NCBI GenBank assembly: GCA_016180845.1
Contig: JACPAK010000003.1
Coordinates: 62,001 to 126,000, forward strand
Length of the DNA: 64,000 nucleotides
Source: Deltaproteobacteria bacterium
Lineage (GTDB): Bacteria; UBA10199; JACPAL01
Direction of reading: 5' to 3'
Shown here: positions 6,770 through 15,511 of the stretch, piece after piece
Layout: every line of letters starts with the position of its first letter
Numbering within the stretch: the first letter of the stretch is position 1
Notes under the pieces: model-generated
The model's database searches: none
Seen by the model: the letters and a program-made list of their open reading frames with translations, nothing else
Told to the model about the DNA's origin: nothing
Program-made: the position numbers and the translations under genes

Positions 6770-8770
6770 TTACTCTGCCTGTTGCAGCTTCACCACCACG
6801 GGGCGAAACTCAGCGATACCCAGACTTAACTTCACCTCAGTGGGGAGAAAGCCCCCCTTCTTCACCTCCACCCTATAGCTCCCAACGCTAAGGTCATGAA
6901 GGATGAGAGGAGTCACCTGGGGAATCTCTTTCCCATTCACAAAGACGATCGCCCCCACAGGATCTGAAGTCACATAAATGACAGATTTGAGCGGTGAGAT
7001 CTGTTGAAACAAGGTCCCGGCATCGGAACGTAGCACAGGATCCTCAGCCGAGATCAGGACATCGATCAAGAGCTGCAACGCCTTTACCGGATTGGCCTGA
7101 TGATGGGCGGCACTCGCAAGACCAAGACGACCATGAAGTTTTAATCCAGGATGCTCCATCGCTCGATTGAAATAGCTCTCCGCCTCCAGATAAGACTTCT
7201 GCCAGAGATAACAAACACCAATAAGGTAAGAGATCTCGGCCGACTCCCGTGGTGAGGGGCTCTTTTTATAAGTCTCGATCAGAAGCGATTGCGCCTCGGC
7301 ATGGCGGTTATTGCGAATCAATTCAGAGGCTCGATTAATCATCTCTCCTGCCTCAGAGGTTTTCATATTAATCTCAGCGACAAATGGGGTATTGATCTCC
7401 ATCTTCATCATTTGAGAATAATCAAAAAATCCTTCTTTGCGGAGCAGAAGACGATGCTCTCCCAAAGGAAAAGTCCCTGAATAGGGGGTTGTCCCGACTT
7501 CTTTGTCATCCACAAGAACCTGAGCCCCCGAAGGAACTGAAGCGATCTGGACAGGGAAAAATTTGAGGTCTTCTTCCCGAATCTCGACCGTGTAGTTCGT
7601 TTGATCTGCCTTCAGGGAAAATTCCCTTCGATAAATCACTTCATCGACAAACGTCTGCGATCCCTCGAGCTGTCGGCTTTCACGAAGCTCCAGGATGAAA
7701 CGCCCATACGGGATGTAGATCGGTTTTCCAAAAATGATTTCTGCAAACTTGATCGGTTTTGCCCGATAGGGGTCAGTCTCAAAATACCCCTCGAGGTAAA
7801 GCTGCGCATTCCGAGGGAGATAGTAGACCTTGAAGAGACCGACCTTCGGTCGAAAGGCGACAGGGATCACCTCAACACCTGGCGTCAACTGGAGTTTAAT
7901 CTTCTCCTCGACCACCTGGTCCAGTTCAGGGAGCTGAAACAGCGCCCTGATTTCATATTCACGCCCCTCTTCTAATTTTGTTGAAACACGGACAGGGGTC
8001 TCGCCAACTTCTTCGGAACCAAAAAAGACCTTGGCGGGGATCGGTTCTGAAGAAAATTCCAAAAAAACCGGCCGATGCTGGGAGGCAACCGTCTTCGGGA
8101 CCTCCTCTTCGGTAGGAGAGAGGACCTCTCCAACATCGTCAACCAATTCCTCTTGTGCCGGAGGCCTCTTCTTCCTTTCACCTGACGATTTTTTCGGTTT
8201 CAGGAGTTGATAGACCTCAAAACCAACAACGACCAGAAAAATCGCCAACACGCCAAAAAGAAGGGGGCGGAGAAACCGTCGGAACCCCCTGGATTTCGGA
8301 ACCTCATCAGCCAAAGGCGCTTCCTCTCCCTGAGACTCAAAATCCTGCCTCGCCTCGGGCTCAGGAGGAGCCGCTTCTTTCTCAGGAGATGGAGGGGCTT
8401 CCTCCTCAGCGACCGGCGACTCCGGTTTCGTCAAATAACGTAACAGGTAAGAACCAACCCTGATCTGTGTGTTATGGGCAAGCGGATAAGATTCATCCGG
8501 GTTTAAGAGCTGTCCGCCTATTTTGGTTCCATTGCGACTCCCCTGATCGGCAACTGTCGCCTCATTCCCCTTGATTTCAATCATGACATGACGACGGGAG
8601 ACACTGGTGTCATCGAGAACAATGTCGTTCTCCGACAACCGGCCTAGATAATTTTTTCCATTTCGAAGCGGATATTTTCCCCCACCAGAAGTTGGTCCCG
8701 AAATAATTTCAAGACAGGGGTACTGTTCCTGGGAGAGGTTCGCTTCTGTATGTTCTTCTTCTGTTGCCAT
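6770..8770 (-). CDS. FHA - membrane - PEGA/TPR protein, candidate SctD
   Basis: This 666-residue protein is the first gene of the T3SS operon. Residues ~20-112 form an FHA domain ('GRLSENDIVLDD', 'VSRRHV', 'DQGSRNGT'). A Pro/Glu-rich linker follows, then one transmembrane helix around 168-190 ('LLFGVLAIFLVVVGFEVYQLL'-like). The periplasmic part holds PEGA-type beta domains near 235-295, 403-458 ('PSGAQVLVDDKEVGTTPYSG') and 592-650 ('DPVGAIVFVNGKEI'), with TPR-like helices at ~478-570. SctD ring proteins share the cytosolic FHA domain plus a single helix, but normally have ring-building modules in the periplasm. Position and topology suggest an SctD counterpart with a replaced periplasmic part. 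It could alternatively be an accessory regulator. Confidence 0.7.
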   Translation of the reverse strand: MATEEEHTEANLSQEQYPCLEIISGPTSGGGKYPLRNGKNYLGRLSENDIVLDDTSVSRRHVMIEIKGNEATVADQGSRNGTKIGGQLLNPDESYPLAHNTQIRVGSYLLRYLTKPESPVAEEEAPPSPEKEAAPPEPEARQDFESQGEEAPLADEVPKSRGFRRFLRPLLFGVLAIFLVVVGFEVYQLLKPKKSSGERKKRPPAQEELVDDVGEVLSPTEEEVPKTVASQHRPVFLEFSSEPIPAKVFFGSEEVGETPVRVSTKLEEGREYEIRALFQLPELDQVVEEKIKLQLTPGVEVIPVAFRPKVGLFKVYYLPRNAQLYLEGYFETDPYRAKPIKFAEIIFGKPIYIPYGRFILELRESRQLEGSQTFVDEVIYRREFSLKADQTNYTVEIREEDLKFFPVQIASVPSGAQVLVDDKEVGTTPYSGTFPLGEHRLLLRKEGFFDYSQMMKMEINTPFVAEINMKTSEAGEMINRASELIRNNRHAEAQSLLIETYKKSPSPRESAEISYLIGVCYLWQKSYLEAESYFNRAMEHPGLKLHGRLGLASAAHHQANPVKALQLLIDVLISAEDPVLRSDAGTLFQQISPLKSVIYVTSDPVGAIVFVNGKEIPQVTPLILHDLSVGSYRVEVKKGGFLPTEVKLSLGIAEFRPVVVKLQQAE

Positions 8771-8783
8771 CTCCGGTAGAACC

Positions 8784-8811
8784 TATATAGATCTCCGGCA
8801 TAAAAGCGCAA
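8784..8811 (-). promoter_or_regulatory. Probable promoter of the T3SS operon
   Basis: Read on the minus strand, TTGCGC (8811-8806) and TATATA (8789-8784) are 16 bases apart, a good sigma-70 pair. The -10 ends 14 bases before the ATG at 8770, so the leader would be only about 7 bases, and no separate Shine-Dalgarno site fits. The opposite strand has a weaker pair for the divergent gene (TTGGGG at 8821-8826, TAGAAA at 8844-8849, 17 apart). Confidence 0.45.
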
Positions 8812-8855
8812 GGAAATCCCTTGGGGTTACCCCGCGCGTGTGATAGAAAGTCTGC

Positions 8856-9908
8856 ATGAAAAAAAACATCCTTCTTCTTTTATCACTCCTCTACCCCCTC
8901 TCGCTGGGGGCCTCTCCTTGTTGGAAAGCGAGTTTTGATTGGAATGAAAAAAAAGAGGCTCGAGAGCACCGATTGGCCCTTCTTCCTTTTGAAAATGAAT
9001 CGGCCCTCCGAAACGACGAATGGCTTCAAAACCTCTTCCCCTCTGTTCTCTATGATTATCTGAACTTGAGCCGGAAGACCGAGCCTGTTTTTCTGCATGC
9101 GGCACCGGAATCAGCACTTTTCAATCCAACCGAGGCGCTGAAGGTCGCCCGCGAGGCAAAGGCCGACTTTTTGATCCTCGGTCAGTTCTCCCGAACAGGA
9201 CCAATCCTTCAGGTCACAACGCGTCTTCTTCAGGTCTCTGACGGAACAGAGGCGGGTCGCTTCAATGGAAAAGTTGAATTTCCGGGCACCCGCACGATGA
9301 ATGATTTTTTGGTCGAGATCGCTGATCAGGCCTCACGGAAATTCAAGGCGATCGGTCTTTCCACAAAAAAACTGACCCCTTACCGCAACGAAACCATTTC
9401 TTCAGAGGCCCTTCGGTTCTACGTCCTCGGCTCACTCGCGCTTCACCGAGGGACAAAAGGCTCTGTCCTCGAGGCGATTCGCCGCTTCGAGGAATCGGTC
9501 CGTCAGGATTATAACTACGTCCCGGCCTACCTGGGACTTTCGCTAGCACTTGCGCGACAAGGTTTTATTGAAACGACGGAGGGGTATCCCTCCTGGAGAC
9601 CTTATGTTCGTGCCCGCCGTGAATTGGAAAAGGGAAGACTCCTGCACAGGCCAAAAGCGGAACAAAAGGAAAAAGAAGTCGAACCCTACCTTGAGGCTGA
9701 GACCTATTATAAACTTGCCGAGAGTTATGCGAAGGAAGGAAAGACGGACAGGGCGATCAAGGAACTGAAGAAGCTTGTCAAAATACTCCCCGGCGATTTC
9801 GCCAGTCGGGAACGGCTTGTCGATCTGCTGAAACAAACAGGACAAACCGCAAAAATTCAGGAGCAGGAAGAAGCGGTTAACCAGTTAACCCGTTGCGAGG
9901 GGGAATGA
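8856..9908 (+). CDS. Exported TolB-N/CsgG-like protein with C-terminal TPRs
   Basis: This 350-residue protein has a signal peptide of ~20 residues ('MKKNILLLLSLLYPLSLGAS'). Residues ~40-165 have the alternating pattern of TolB-N/CsgG/FlgO-type envelope domains ('LALLPFENES', 'KADFLILGQFSRTGPILQVT', 'RLLQVSDGTEAGRF'). Residues ~185-345 contain TPR-like helices ('YKLAESYAKEGKTDRAIKEL'). Such proteins sit in the periplasm or on the inner face of the outer membrane and act in assembly of envelope machines. It is the first gene of a plus-strand operon divergent from the T3SS operon and overlaps the next gene by one base at the stop. A T3SS-assembly role is an inference. Confidence 0.75.
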   Translation: MKKNILLLLSLLYPLSLGASPCWKASFDWNEKKEAREHRLALLPFENESALRNDEWLQNLFPSVLYDYLNLSRKTEPVFLHAAPESALFNPTEALKVAREAKADFLILGQFSRTGPILQVTTRLLQVSDGTEAGRFNGKVEFPGTRTMNDFLVEIADQASRKFKAIGLSTKKLTPYRNETISSEALRFYVLGSLALHRGTKGSVLEAIRRFEESVRQDYNYVPAYLGLSLALARQGFIETTEGYPSWRPYVRARRELEKGRLLHRPKAEQKEKEVEPYLEAETYYKLAESYAKEGKTDRAIKELKKLVKILPGDFASRERLVDLLKQTGQTAKIQEQEEAVNQLTRCEGE

Positions 9909-11104
9909 TGAAAAAAACAATCCTAATCGTTTGTGCCCTTATCTTCTTATTGCCTTCATGTGCCTTGGCTAAAAAGAAAAGATATATCCCGCTCGATCTG
10001 GCGGTTTATCACAACAACGAAGGGGTCAAGTACCTCGCCAAAAACGATTTTGAGAAGGCACTTTGGGAATTCAAGACAGCGGCAGAACTCGATTCAAAAT
10101 ATGCAGAACCACACAGCAATCTCGGAATTGTTTACAAGTATCGTAATCAATACGACAAGGCGATAGAGGAATTTCGAATTGCGATCGAGATCGATCCGAA
10201 ATGGGCAACCCCCTATAACCATATGGGGGCGGTTCTCATGTCACTTGGAAAACCGGATGCCGCTGTTGTTCAATTCAAGAAAGCGACCCGAAAGGACAAA
10301 AAATTTGCCGATGCCTATTACAATCTGGGGCTTGCCTATCTCGACCTCGCTGAAAAAGGGACACATTCGAGCCGGAATACACGTCGTGCGATTCGGGCGC
10401 TTCAAAAATCGACTCAAATCGATCCGCGGCTTTACAACGCCCATATTGATCTTGCCGATACCTACCGCGGAATTGCCGATTGGGAGAAGGCGATCCTGCG
10501 ATACCGGCTTGCGATCGAAACCAAACCGGACGACCCCACCCCCTGGCAAAAGTTGGGCGATCTCTATTTGGAGAAGGGAGACCCTGACAAGGCAGAGGAA
10601 TGTTTCGTGAATGCGCGTCGTCTCGCCCCACAATCTTCCGAATCCCTGCTGGCCCTCGGGGAGAGTTATATCCGCCAACAGAGATATGGAGATGCCTTGG
10701 TAACGTTCAGGCAGATTTTGGTCTTCGACCCAAAAAATGCGAAGGCTCACTTCGATATGGGATACGCCTACGGTCTCCAGGGGAATCATGAAGATGCGAT
10801 TGAGTCGTATAAGAGGGCTATTGAGATCGATCCAGATTTTACGAAGGCCTATTACAATCTCGGCACCACCTATCTGGCGACAGAGAATTTTTCAGAGGCG
10901 GAACAGTTCTTCAAAGAGGCGATCCGGATCGATCCTCGTCACGGACCGAGTCTTTATGACCTTGGCCATCTCTACGATCAGACAGGGAATAAAAAAGAAG
11001 CGGCACGTTATTTCTGTCAGTTTGTGAAGGCGGCGGGGAAGGAGTTCCCGGACGAGGCGAGACTTGCAAAGGGAAAAATCAAACAGCTCGGGGGCTGTCC
11101 CTAG
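9908..11104 (+). CDS. Exported protein with about ten TPR repeats
   Basis: This protein of ~398 residues has a signal peptide ('MKKTILIVCALIFLLPSCAL'). A Cys at the end of the hydrophobic core makes a lipoprotein possible, but the Pro at -2 is unusual for a lipobox. The rest is a regular TPR superhelix, for example 'AEPHSNLGIVYKYRNQYDKA' and 'AHFDMGYAYGLQGNHEDAIE', repeated about every 34 residues. Arrays like this scaffold protein complexes, as PilF/PilW does for secretins. The ATGs at 9905 and 9908 both follow GCGAGGGGG; 9908 is chosen, and it overlaps the previous gene's stop. A TTG at 9893 is unlikely. It may help assemble the adjacent T3SS, but the sequence gives no direct proof. Confidence 0.8.
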   Translation: MKKTILIVCALIFLLPSCALAKKKRYIPLDLAVYHNNEGVKYLAKNDFEKALWEFKTAAELDSKYAEPHSNLGIVYKYRNQYDKAIEEFRIAIEIDPKWATPYNHMGAVLMSLGKPDAAVVQFKKATRKDKKFADAYYNLGLAYLDLAEKGTHSSRNTRRAIRALQKSTQIDPRLYNAHIDLADTYRGIADWEKAILRYRLAIETKPDDPTPWQKLGDLYLEKGDPDKAEECFVNARRLAPQSSESLLALGESYIRQQRYGDALVTFRQILVFDPKNAKAHFDMGYAYGLQGNHEDAIESYKRAIEIDPDFTKAYYNLGTTYLATENFSEAEQFFKEAIRIDPRHGPSLYDLGHLYDQTGNKKEAARYFCQFVKAAGKEFPDEARLAKGKIKQLGGCP

Positions 11105-11110
11105 TGAATC

Positions 11111-12031
11111 ATGCAGATTAGACCCCTCATTACCGTCAAAGATCGAAGCGGTGGACAAAAAGGCCGTTACAAGATGGACCAGGATCATATCCTGATCGGC
11201 AGAGACAGGTCCTGTTTCGTTCTGCTGGAGAGTCGTACCGTCTCACGAAGACATGCCGAGATCCTTCGAGACGGAGACCAGTTTTTTCTGAAAGATCTGA
11301 AAAGCGGAAATCGAACCCTTTTGAATGAGGTCCCTCTCGAGCCCGAGGAAAAAACACTCCTCCATAATGGAGATCTGATCCGGGTTGGTCAGTACGACCT
11401 TCGCTTCGCCCTCCCTTCTTCGACAGAAGACGATATTTACGAAAAGACAGACAGCGACATTATTGAAATCAAGATGGTCAAGAAGCTCCTCAAGGCACTC
11501 GATCGGGAAAATGCCCCGTCCCTCGAGGTAGTGGAAGGACCCGGAGCCGGCAAACGTTTCATCCTGGAAGGGAAAAGTCAGGAGATCATTGTCGGTCGCG
11601 ATCCTTCGTGTGAATTTCGAATCGATTCCGATGTCATCTCCCGAAAACATGCACGACTGATCCGAAAATGGGATGCCGTCCAAATCGAAGACCTCGGAAG
11701 TCGAAATGGGATCTACGTCGGAAAAAAAAGGATCCGACGGACGGTCCTCCGCGATGGCGACCGCGTGCATTTGGGAACTATCGTTTTGATGTTTCGAAAT
11801 CCGCAGGAGGTGGCGGTCGAGCTGAGTCCTCCTGAAATCCCTGCTAAAGAAGAAAAAAAAGAAAAACCGAAAGAGGAAAAACGTCCGAAACCTGAAGCGA
11901 CTCCCGAAACACCGGTCGAAATGCCAATCAAAAAAAGGGGTTGGGCCATCTCCGCCTCAGAAATCCTGATTGCGCTGATTGGCCTTGTCATTCTGTCTAT
12001 CGCGATCTGGGGGATTTTCAAGATTCTCTAA
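11111..12031 (+). CDS. Double-FHA, C-terminally membrane-anchored protein
   Basis: This 306-residue protein has two forkhead-associated domains. The first spans residues ~5-100 ('LIGRDRSCFVLLESRTVSRR', 'KSGNRT') and the second ~135-230 ('IVGRDPSCEFRIDSDVISRK', 'DLGSRNGIYVG'). A Lys/Glu/Pro linker leads to a single C-terminal helix ('EILIALIGLVILSIAIWGIF'), so both FHA domains probably face the cytosol. FHA domains bind phosphothreonine peptides. With the FHA protein at 6770-8770 and the PP2C phosphatase at 24666-25430 this points to phospho-control of the secretion machine, though no Ser/Thr kinase gene lies in the window. Confidence 0.85.
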   Translation: MQIRPLITVKDRSGGQKGRYKMDQDHILIGRDRSCFVLLESRTVSRRHAEILRDGDQFFLKDLKSGNRTLLNEVPLEPEEKTLLHNGDLIRVGQYDLRFALPSSTEDDIYEKTDSDIIEIKMVKKLLKALDRENAPSLEVVEGPGAGKRFILEGKSQEIIVGRDPSCEFRIDSDVISRKHARLIRKWDAVQIEDLGSRNGIYVGKKRIRRTVLRDGDRVHLGTIVLMFRNPQEVAVELSPPEIPAKEEKKEKPKEEKRPKPEATPETPVEMPIKKRGWAISASEILIALIGLVILSIAIWGIFKIL

Positions 12032-12071
12032 TTGTAACATACTGAATTAATTAATCTTTTTAGGTTAATAT

Positions 12072-14840
12072 TTGGGGGGGCCAGAGGCAACTGCAGGGGG
12101 CTCTCCTGCCGATAATAATCACATTATGGGTCTCGTACTCGAACGAGCCGCTACGATTGTGCCTCTTCCTGAAGGAAAAAGGGAGGAGTTGCGTCAACAG
12201 ACGGCAGAAGGGGCGCTCTCGGGCCAGATAGCTGAAAAGGTGATTGCGGGGGATTTCCCATTCCTTGAAAATTACGGCCTCAGTGAAATAGTCGATAATT
12301 TCTCCTGCGAAAACCCGTACCAGGCGGGGGGCAACATCCTCTACCTCGGATATCTGCAGGCTCAGAAATCAGGAAAACAAGATCTCTACCTCACCCAGTT
12401 AAAAGAGAACAAAAACAATTGGTACTCCCTCTTGCTCTCTTTCATGCTGCAGATCAATCAAGAAGAGCAGGCCGCAGAGATCCTCTCGAACTACGGCCGT
12501 CCCGAGTGGACGGACGGCTCGCTCCGGGACTTCTGGAACAAACTGACCTACAAGATTCAAGCGGCCTGTGATTTTAAAAACATTTTTCAGCCGACCCGTT
12601 TTCAATGCACCCCCCTCTTTCATTATGACTCGCAACGGATGCCGCGATTCACGGCACTCGTTGTAGTGGACGATAAACTGGACCCGGCAACCTATAAACC
12701 ACTTGGAGAACTCAGGACCTACATCGAAGAGCGGTCTCACGACCTTAGACTTCAAATAATTCGCCAGAGTGATATCAAGCAGAACCCACGTTTCAAGGAT
12801 CTTAATTTGGGTCTCGGGAACGAACCGAAGTTATTTCTTTTGGATCAGTCCTCTGTTATTCTGGATGATCGTCGAAGACATCTTGAAGAACTCAGATGGG
12901 CTTATCGGGAGAAAAAACCATACCTCGATCCAAAAAAAATCGGTGAACTCCAGCTCCAATCCCCCTCAGACCCAAAGGCGGCAGAGGCGTTTCGTCTGGT
13001 AACCTCCGTTAATACAGAAAAACTGGGGCAGCACGGCCTGGAGCATTTTGTCTTCACTAATTACGCAACCCCGATCGAGAACCCTTTTGAGCTCGGTGGC
13101 AACATGCTTTACCTCGGCTATCTCTACGCCAAATCGATCATCGGTCGGCAAGACGACTATATCAATCACCTCATGGCCCAGGAGAACCGCTGGGACACCC
13201 TCTTGCTCGCTTACCTGATCCAGATTGGGAAACGAGAGGAGGCGAAAGAGCTCCTCTGGCACTACGGAAAACCAGAAGAGCTCGATTCCAATACCTCTGA
13301 CCTTTGGAAGGAGATAGAGAAAAAACGTGAAGGCTCCTGTAAAGGGGAGGGACCGACGAAGGTGACTCTCTTTCAGTGCTCCCCGCTCTTTAATCCGCCA
13401 CTTTCGAAAAACTGGGAAGGGCTTGGAGAAAAATACCAAATCGAGGTGATCGTCGGGGATTCCTACAATCCGGCGGAGCTCCGCGAGGTTGCCGATTACG
13501 TCAAACAGCACTCAGGGCATATCGGCCTCAAGGTCTATTCTTACAGCCAGGTCCGACATCTCGCTGAGCAGCGGTCGATCGATCCGACAAAACTCCCGGC
13601 CTGGAGACTCAAGGCGTACGGGCATTCTTTTGCGAGTAGAGTCGGACTCCCCACTCAGAAACAGATCGAACCCCTTTACGAGGGAATGCAAAACGATAAC
13701 GCCCCCTTCTCATGGAATGAGACAAGGGTTGGTGAGATGAAAATCAAGTGGCGCCCCTTTGCCGACCCACCAGCAATACAAAAATTTGTGGATCGTCTCC
13801 AAAATCGGTGGGAGAACAAACAGGTTGGCAAGAATTTTCTGAAACTCGCTGGAAATCTTGAATTCTATCTTGTCCCACAAGACCCCTCCTATAAGACAGC
13901 GAAACAACCATTCTTCGATGTGATACAAAAAGAGACCGGGGTTCTATTCGCAAAGATACTCGCGTTGAAGACTCCCAACGGTTTTTATGACCCGCTCCAT
14001 CACCGGGCCTACTACACCTATGCGCCGAGATTCGCAGGGATTAATGTGGAAATGTTCATTCATGAAACAACACATGCGATCCTTTGGGGAAAACTAAACT
14101 GGGGTGCCTCCTCACTCCCCTGGCTCCGGAAATATTTTGACAGAAAGAAGGCGATGGAGCCGATCGATACCAGTGAAGAGACAGACAAAAATGAAAAATA
14201 CCCCGCCTGGCCAAGTCCCTACTCATCGACAAACGCCGAAGAATTTCTAACAGAATGCTTTACAAAATACCTCATGGGAGGCGAGTCCGCGAAGGATCTG
14301 AAGAAAACAGACCCGTTGATTTACGAGGTTGCCAACCGGTTCTTCAATGCCGAAGAGCCGTCGGCCAGTCACTTAAGCGATGTCGAGGGCCTCGCGAGAG
14401 AGCTCAAGATCGAGCTCCCTCAGGTCGCCAATGTCGGTTGGCAAGGAGCCGTTGGGATCGACAACCGAGGGGGAGGGGTGCGACTCAGTTTTAGCAATGG
14501 CATCGGCGCCGAACTCCTCCCCGGCTTGAGGGGCCGCGTCGACTTGGGGGCAGGGGTTCATCTGGATGATGGTTCTTTAGAACTGACATTAACTCCTGAG
14601 CTGGGCTACCAATTCACTGACAATCTTATGTTGGCGGCAGGTTATTCCTTTGGTCCACAAAAGTCTCCTGAAAATGGGGGGCTTCGACTCTCAGGGGAGG
14701 TCCACACAGGGGTAAAGGCCGATATCCCCTTCCCCTACATCCGGAGTGAATTGATGATTGGGGTTTCCGCTTCACCCGAATCCGATAAACCACTCGCTGA
14801 AACAATCCGACCTTTTATTGGATTTCAAAAGAGATTCTAA
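12072..14840 (+). CDS. Lethal factor-like zinc metallopeptidase with duplicated N-terminal unit
   Basis: This is a 922-residue protein. Around residue 664 is 'FIHETTHAILWG', a zincin HExxH (His664, Glu665, His668). Residues ~721-728 read 'NAEEFLTECFTKYL', whose spacing and context match the third zinc ligand segment of anthrax lethal factor (N-E-A-E-F-F-A-E-A-F), so Glu724 is the likely ligand. Residues ~67-255 and ~321-520 are two diverged copies of one unit ('GGNILYLGYL' versus 'GGNMLYLGYL'; 'CTPLF' versus 'CSPLF'). The last ~135 residues are Gly-rich alternating strands ending in Arg-Phe, resembling an outer-membrane beta barrel. No signal peptide is seen. The TTG at 12072 follows AGG; the ATG at 12126 is an alternative start. 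It is a candidate T3SS effector or surface protease. Confidence 0.8.
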   Translation: MGGPEATAGGSPADNNHIMGLVLERAATIVPLPEGKREELRQQTAEGALSGQIAEKVIAGDFPFLENYGLSEIVDNFSCENPYQAGGNILYLGYLQAQKSGKQDLYLTQLKENKNNWYSLLLSFMLQINQEEQAAEILSNYGRPEWTDGSLRDFWNKLTYKIQAACDFKNIFQPTRFQCTPLFHYDSQRMPRFTALVVVDDKLDPATYKPLGELRTYIEERSHDLRLQIIRQSDIKQNPRFKDLNLGLGNEPKLFLLDQSSVILDDRRRHLEELRWAYREKKPYLDPKKIGELQLQSPSDPKAAEAFRLVTSVNTEKLGQHGLEHFVFTNYATPIENPFELGGNMLYLGYLYAKSIIGRQDDYINHLMAQENRWDTLLLAYLIQIGKREEAKELLWHYGKPEELDSNTSDLWKEIEKKREGSCKGEGPTKVTLFQCSPLFNPPLSKNWEGLGEKYQIEVIVGDSYNPAELREVADYVKQHSGHIGLKVYSYSQVRHLAEQRSIDPTKLPAWRLKAYGHSFASRVGLPTQKQIEPLYEGMQNDNAPFSWNETRVGEMKIKWRPFADPPAIQKFVDRLQNRWENKQVGKNFLKLAGNLEFYLVPQDPSYKTAKQPFFDVIQKETGVLFAKILALKTPNGFYDPLHHRAYYTYAPRFAGINVEMFIHETTHAILWGKLNWGASSLPWLRKYFDRKKAMEPIDTSEETDKNEKYPAWPSPYSSTNAEEFLTECFTKYLMGGESAKDLKKTDPLIYEVANRFFNAEEPSASHLSDVEGLARELKIELPQVANVGWQGAVGIDNRGGGVRLSFSNGIGAELLPGLRGRVDLGAGVHLDDGSLELTLTPELGYQFTDNLMLAAGYSFGPQKSPENGGLRLSGEVHTGVKADIPFPYIRSELMIGVSASPESDKPLAETIRPFIGFQKRF

Positions 14841-14890
14841 GCCGCCTCGACAATGCACCAGTATTTCTTGCATCTTACCTATAGCGAGAA

Positions 14891-15175
14891 CTATTTAAAT
14901 CGAATCTCGACCTTACGTCCTACAACTGAGGCAAATTTTATCAGGGTATCGATCCCCATATTTGCCTCGGGATCGCTGATAATTCTTTCCACCTGAGATT
15001 TACTCGTTCCCATCCGACTGGCAATATTTCGAATAGAAAGATGCGATTGCCCCAAAGCTCGACGTAATCTGTCTGCCAGATTGAGTCTCGACTTTTCTTT
15101 CCTAAAAGAGGCCTCAAACTTCGGATCTTTAAGGTCTTGTTTGAGGTCTTTGTGAAAATCTCCTCCGGTTCTCAT
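14891..15175 (-). CDS. XRE-family antitoxin (HigA-like)
   Basis: This 94-residue DNA-binding protein forms a pair with the toxin gene just upstream in transcription. Residues ~38-75 form a Cro/C1-type helix-turn-helix ('LSIRNIASRMGTSKSQVERI'). The end, 'TLIKFASVVGRKVEIRFK', is the usual short beta extension of HigA-like antitoxins. The ATG at 15175 has GGAAGGAG in front. The reading frame continues upstream without a start-site signal, so the longer form is rejected. It should neutralise the toxin and repress the shared promoter. Toxin-first order is typical of higBA. Confidence 0.85.
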   Translation of the reverse strand: MRTGGDFHKDLKQDLKDPKFEASFRKEKSRLNLADRLRRALGQSHLSIRNIASRMGTSKSQVERIISDPEANMGIDTLIKFASVVGRKVEIRFK

Positions 15176-15191
15176 CTTTTTTCTCCTTCCT

Positions 15192-15509
15192 TCAAGAACG
15201 CATACGGGAAAATGCCGTCTCAATCTCTCTGATCGGTGTCTTATCGGACTTCTTTCTAAACGCATGCAAGAGAACAATTATTCCTTGATCATAACAATAA
15301 AAGATCCGATGACTCCCTGGTCTCAGTTCATAGAGGCCGGAATATCCTGAAATCTTCCTGGCATGTGGTTCGTTTAAAACGACCCGTTCCGAGAGATAAT
15401 CAACCAATGCCTTAACCTTTGCCCGCTCCTTCTCCGGAAGCGCCTCTATGTAATTCTTCACTGGCCAATCACCACGAGACGTTTCATAATAAGTAATCTT
15501 TAAGCTCAT
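15192..15509 (-). CDS. RelE/HigB-type toxin (Gp49 family)
   Basis: This is a 105-residue protein of the phage-derived Gp49/HigB superfamily. Family marks are 'PVKNYIEALPEKERAKVKAL', 'YSGLYELRPGSHRIFYCYD' and the C-terminal 'IIVLLHAFRKKSDKTP', where the basic residues and the final strand form the RNase site. Members cut mRNA on the ribosome. It is followed 16 bases later by its antitoxin. The pair lies between the metallopeptidase gene and sctV, so it may be a recent insertion, though no transposon ends are visible. Confidence 0.88.
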   Translation of the reverse strand: MSLKITYYETSRGDWPVKNYIEALPEKERAKVKALVDYLSERVVLNEPHARKISGYSGLYELRPGSHRIFYCYDQGIIVLLHAFRKKSDKTPIREIETAFSRMRS

Positions 15510-15511
15510 AA

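Noticed and set aside
1-8770. Interpretation of the secretion genes as flagellar
   Set aside because: SctJ is a lipoprotein of injectisome type, SctI is an inner-rod protein, and no hook, filament, motor or chemotaxis gene is present.
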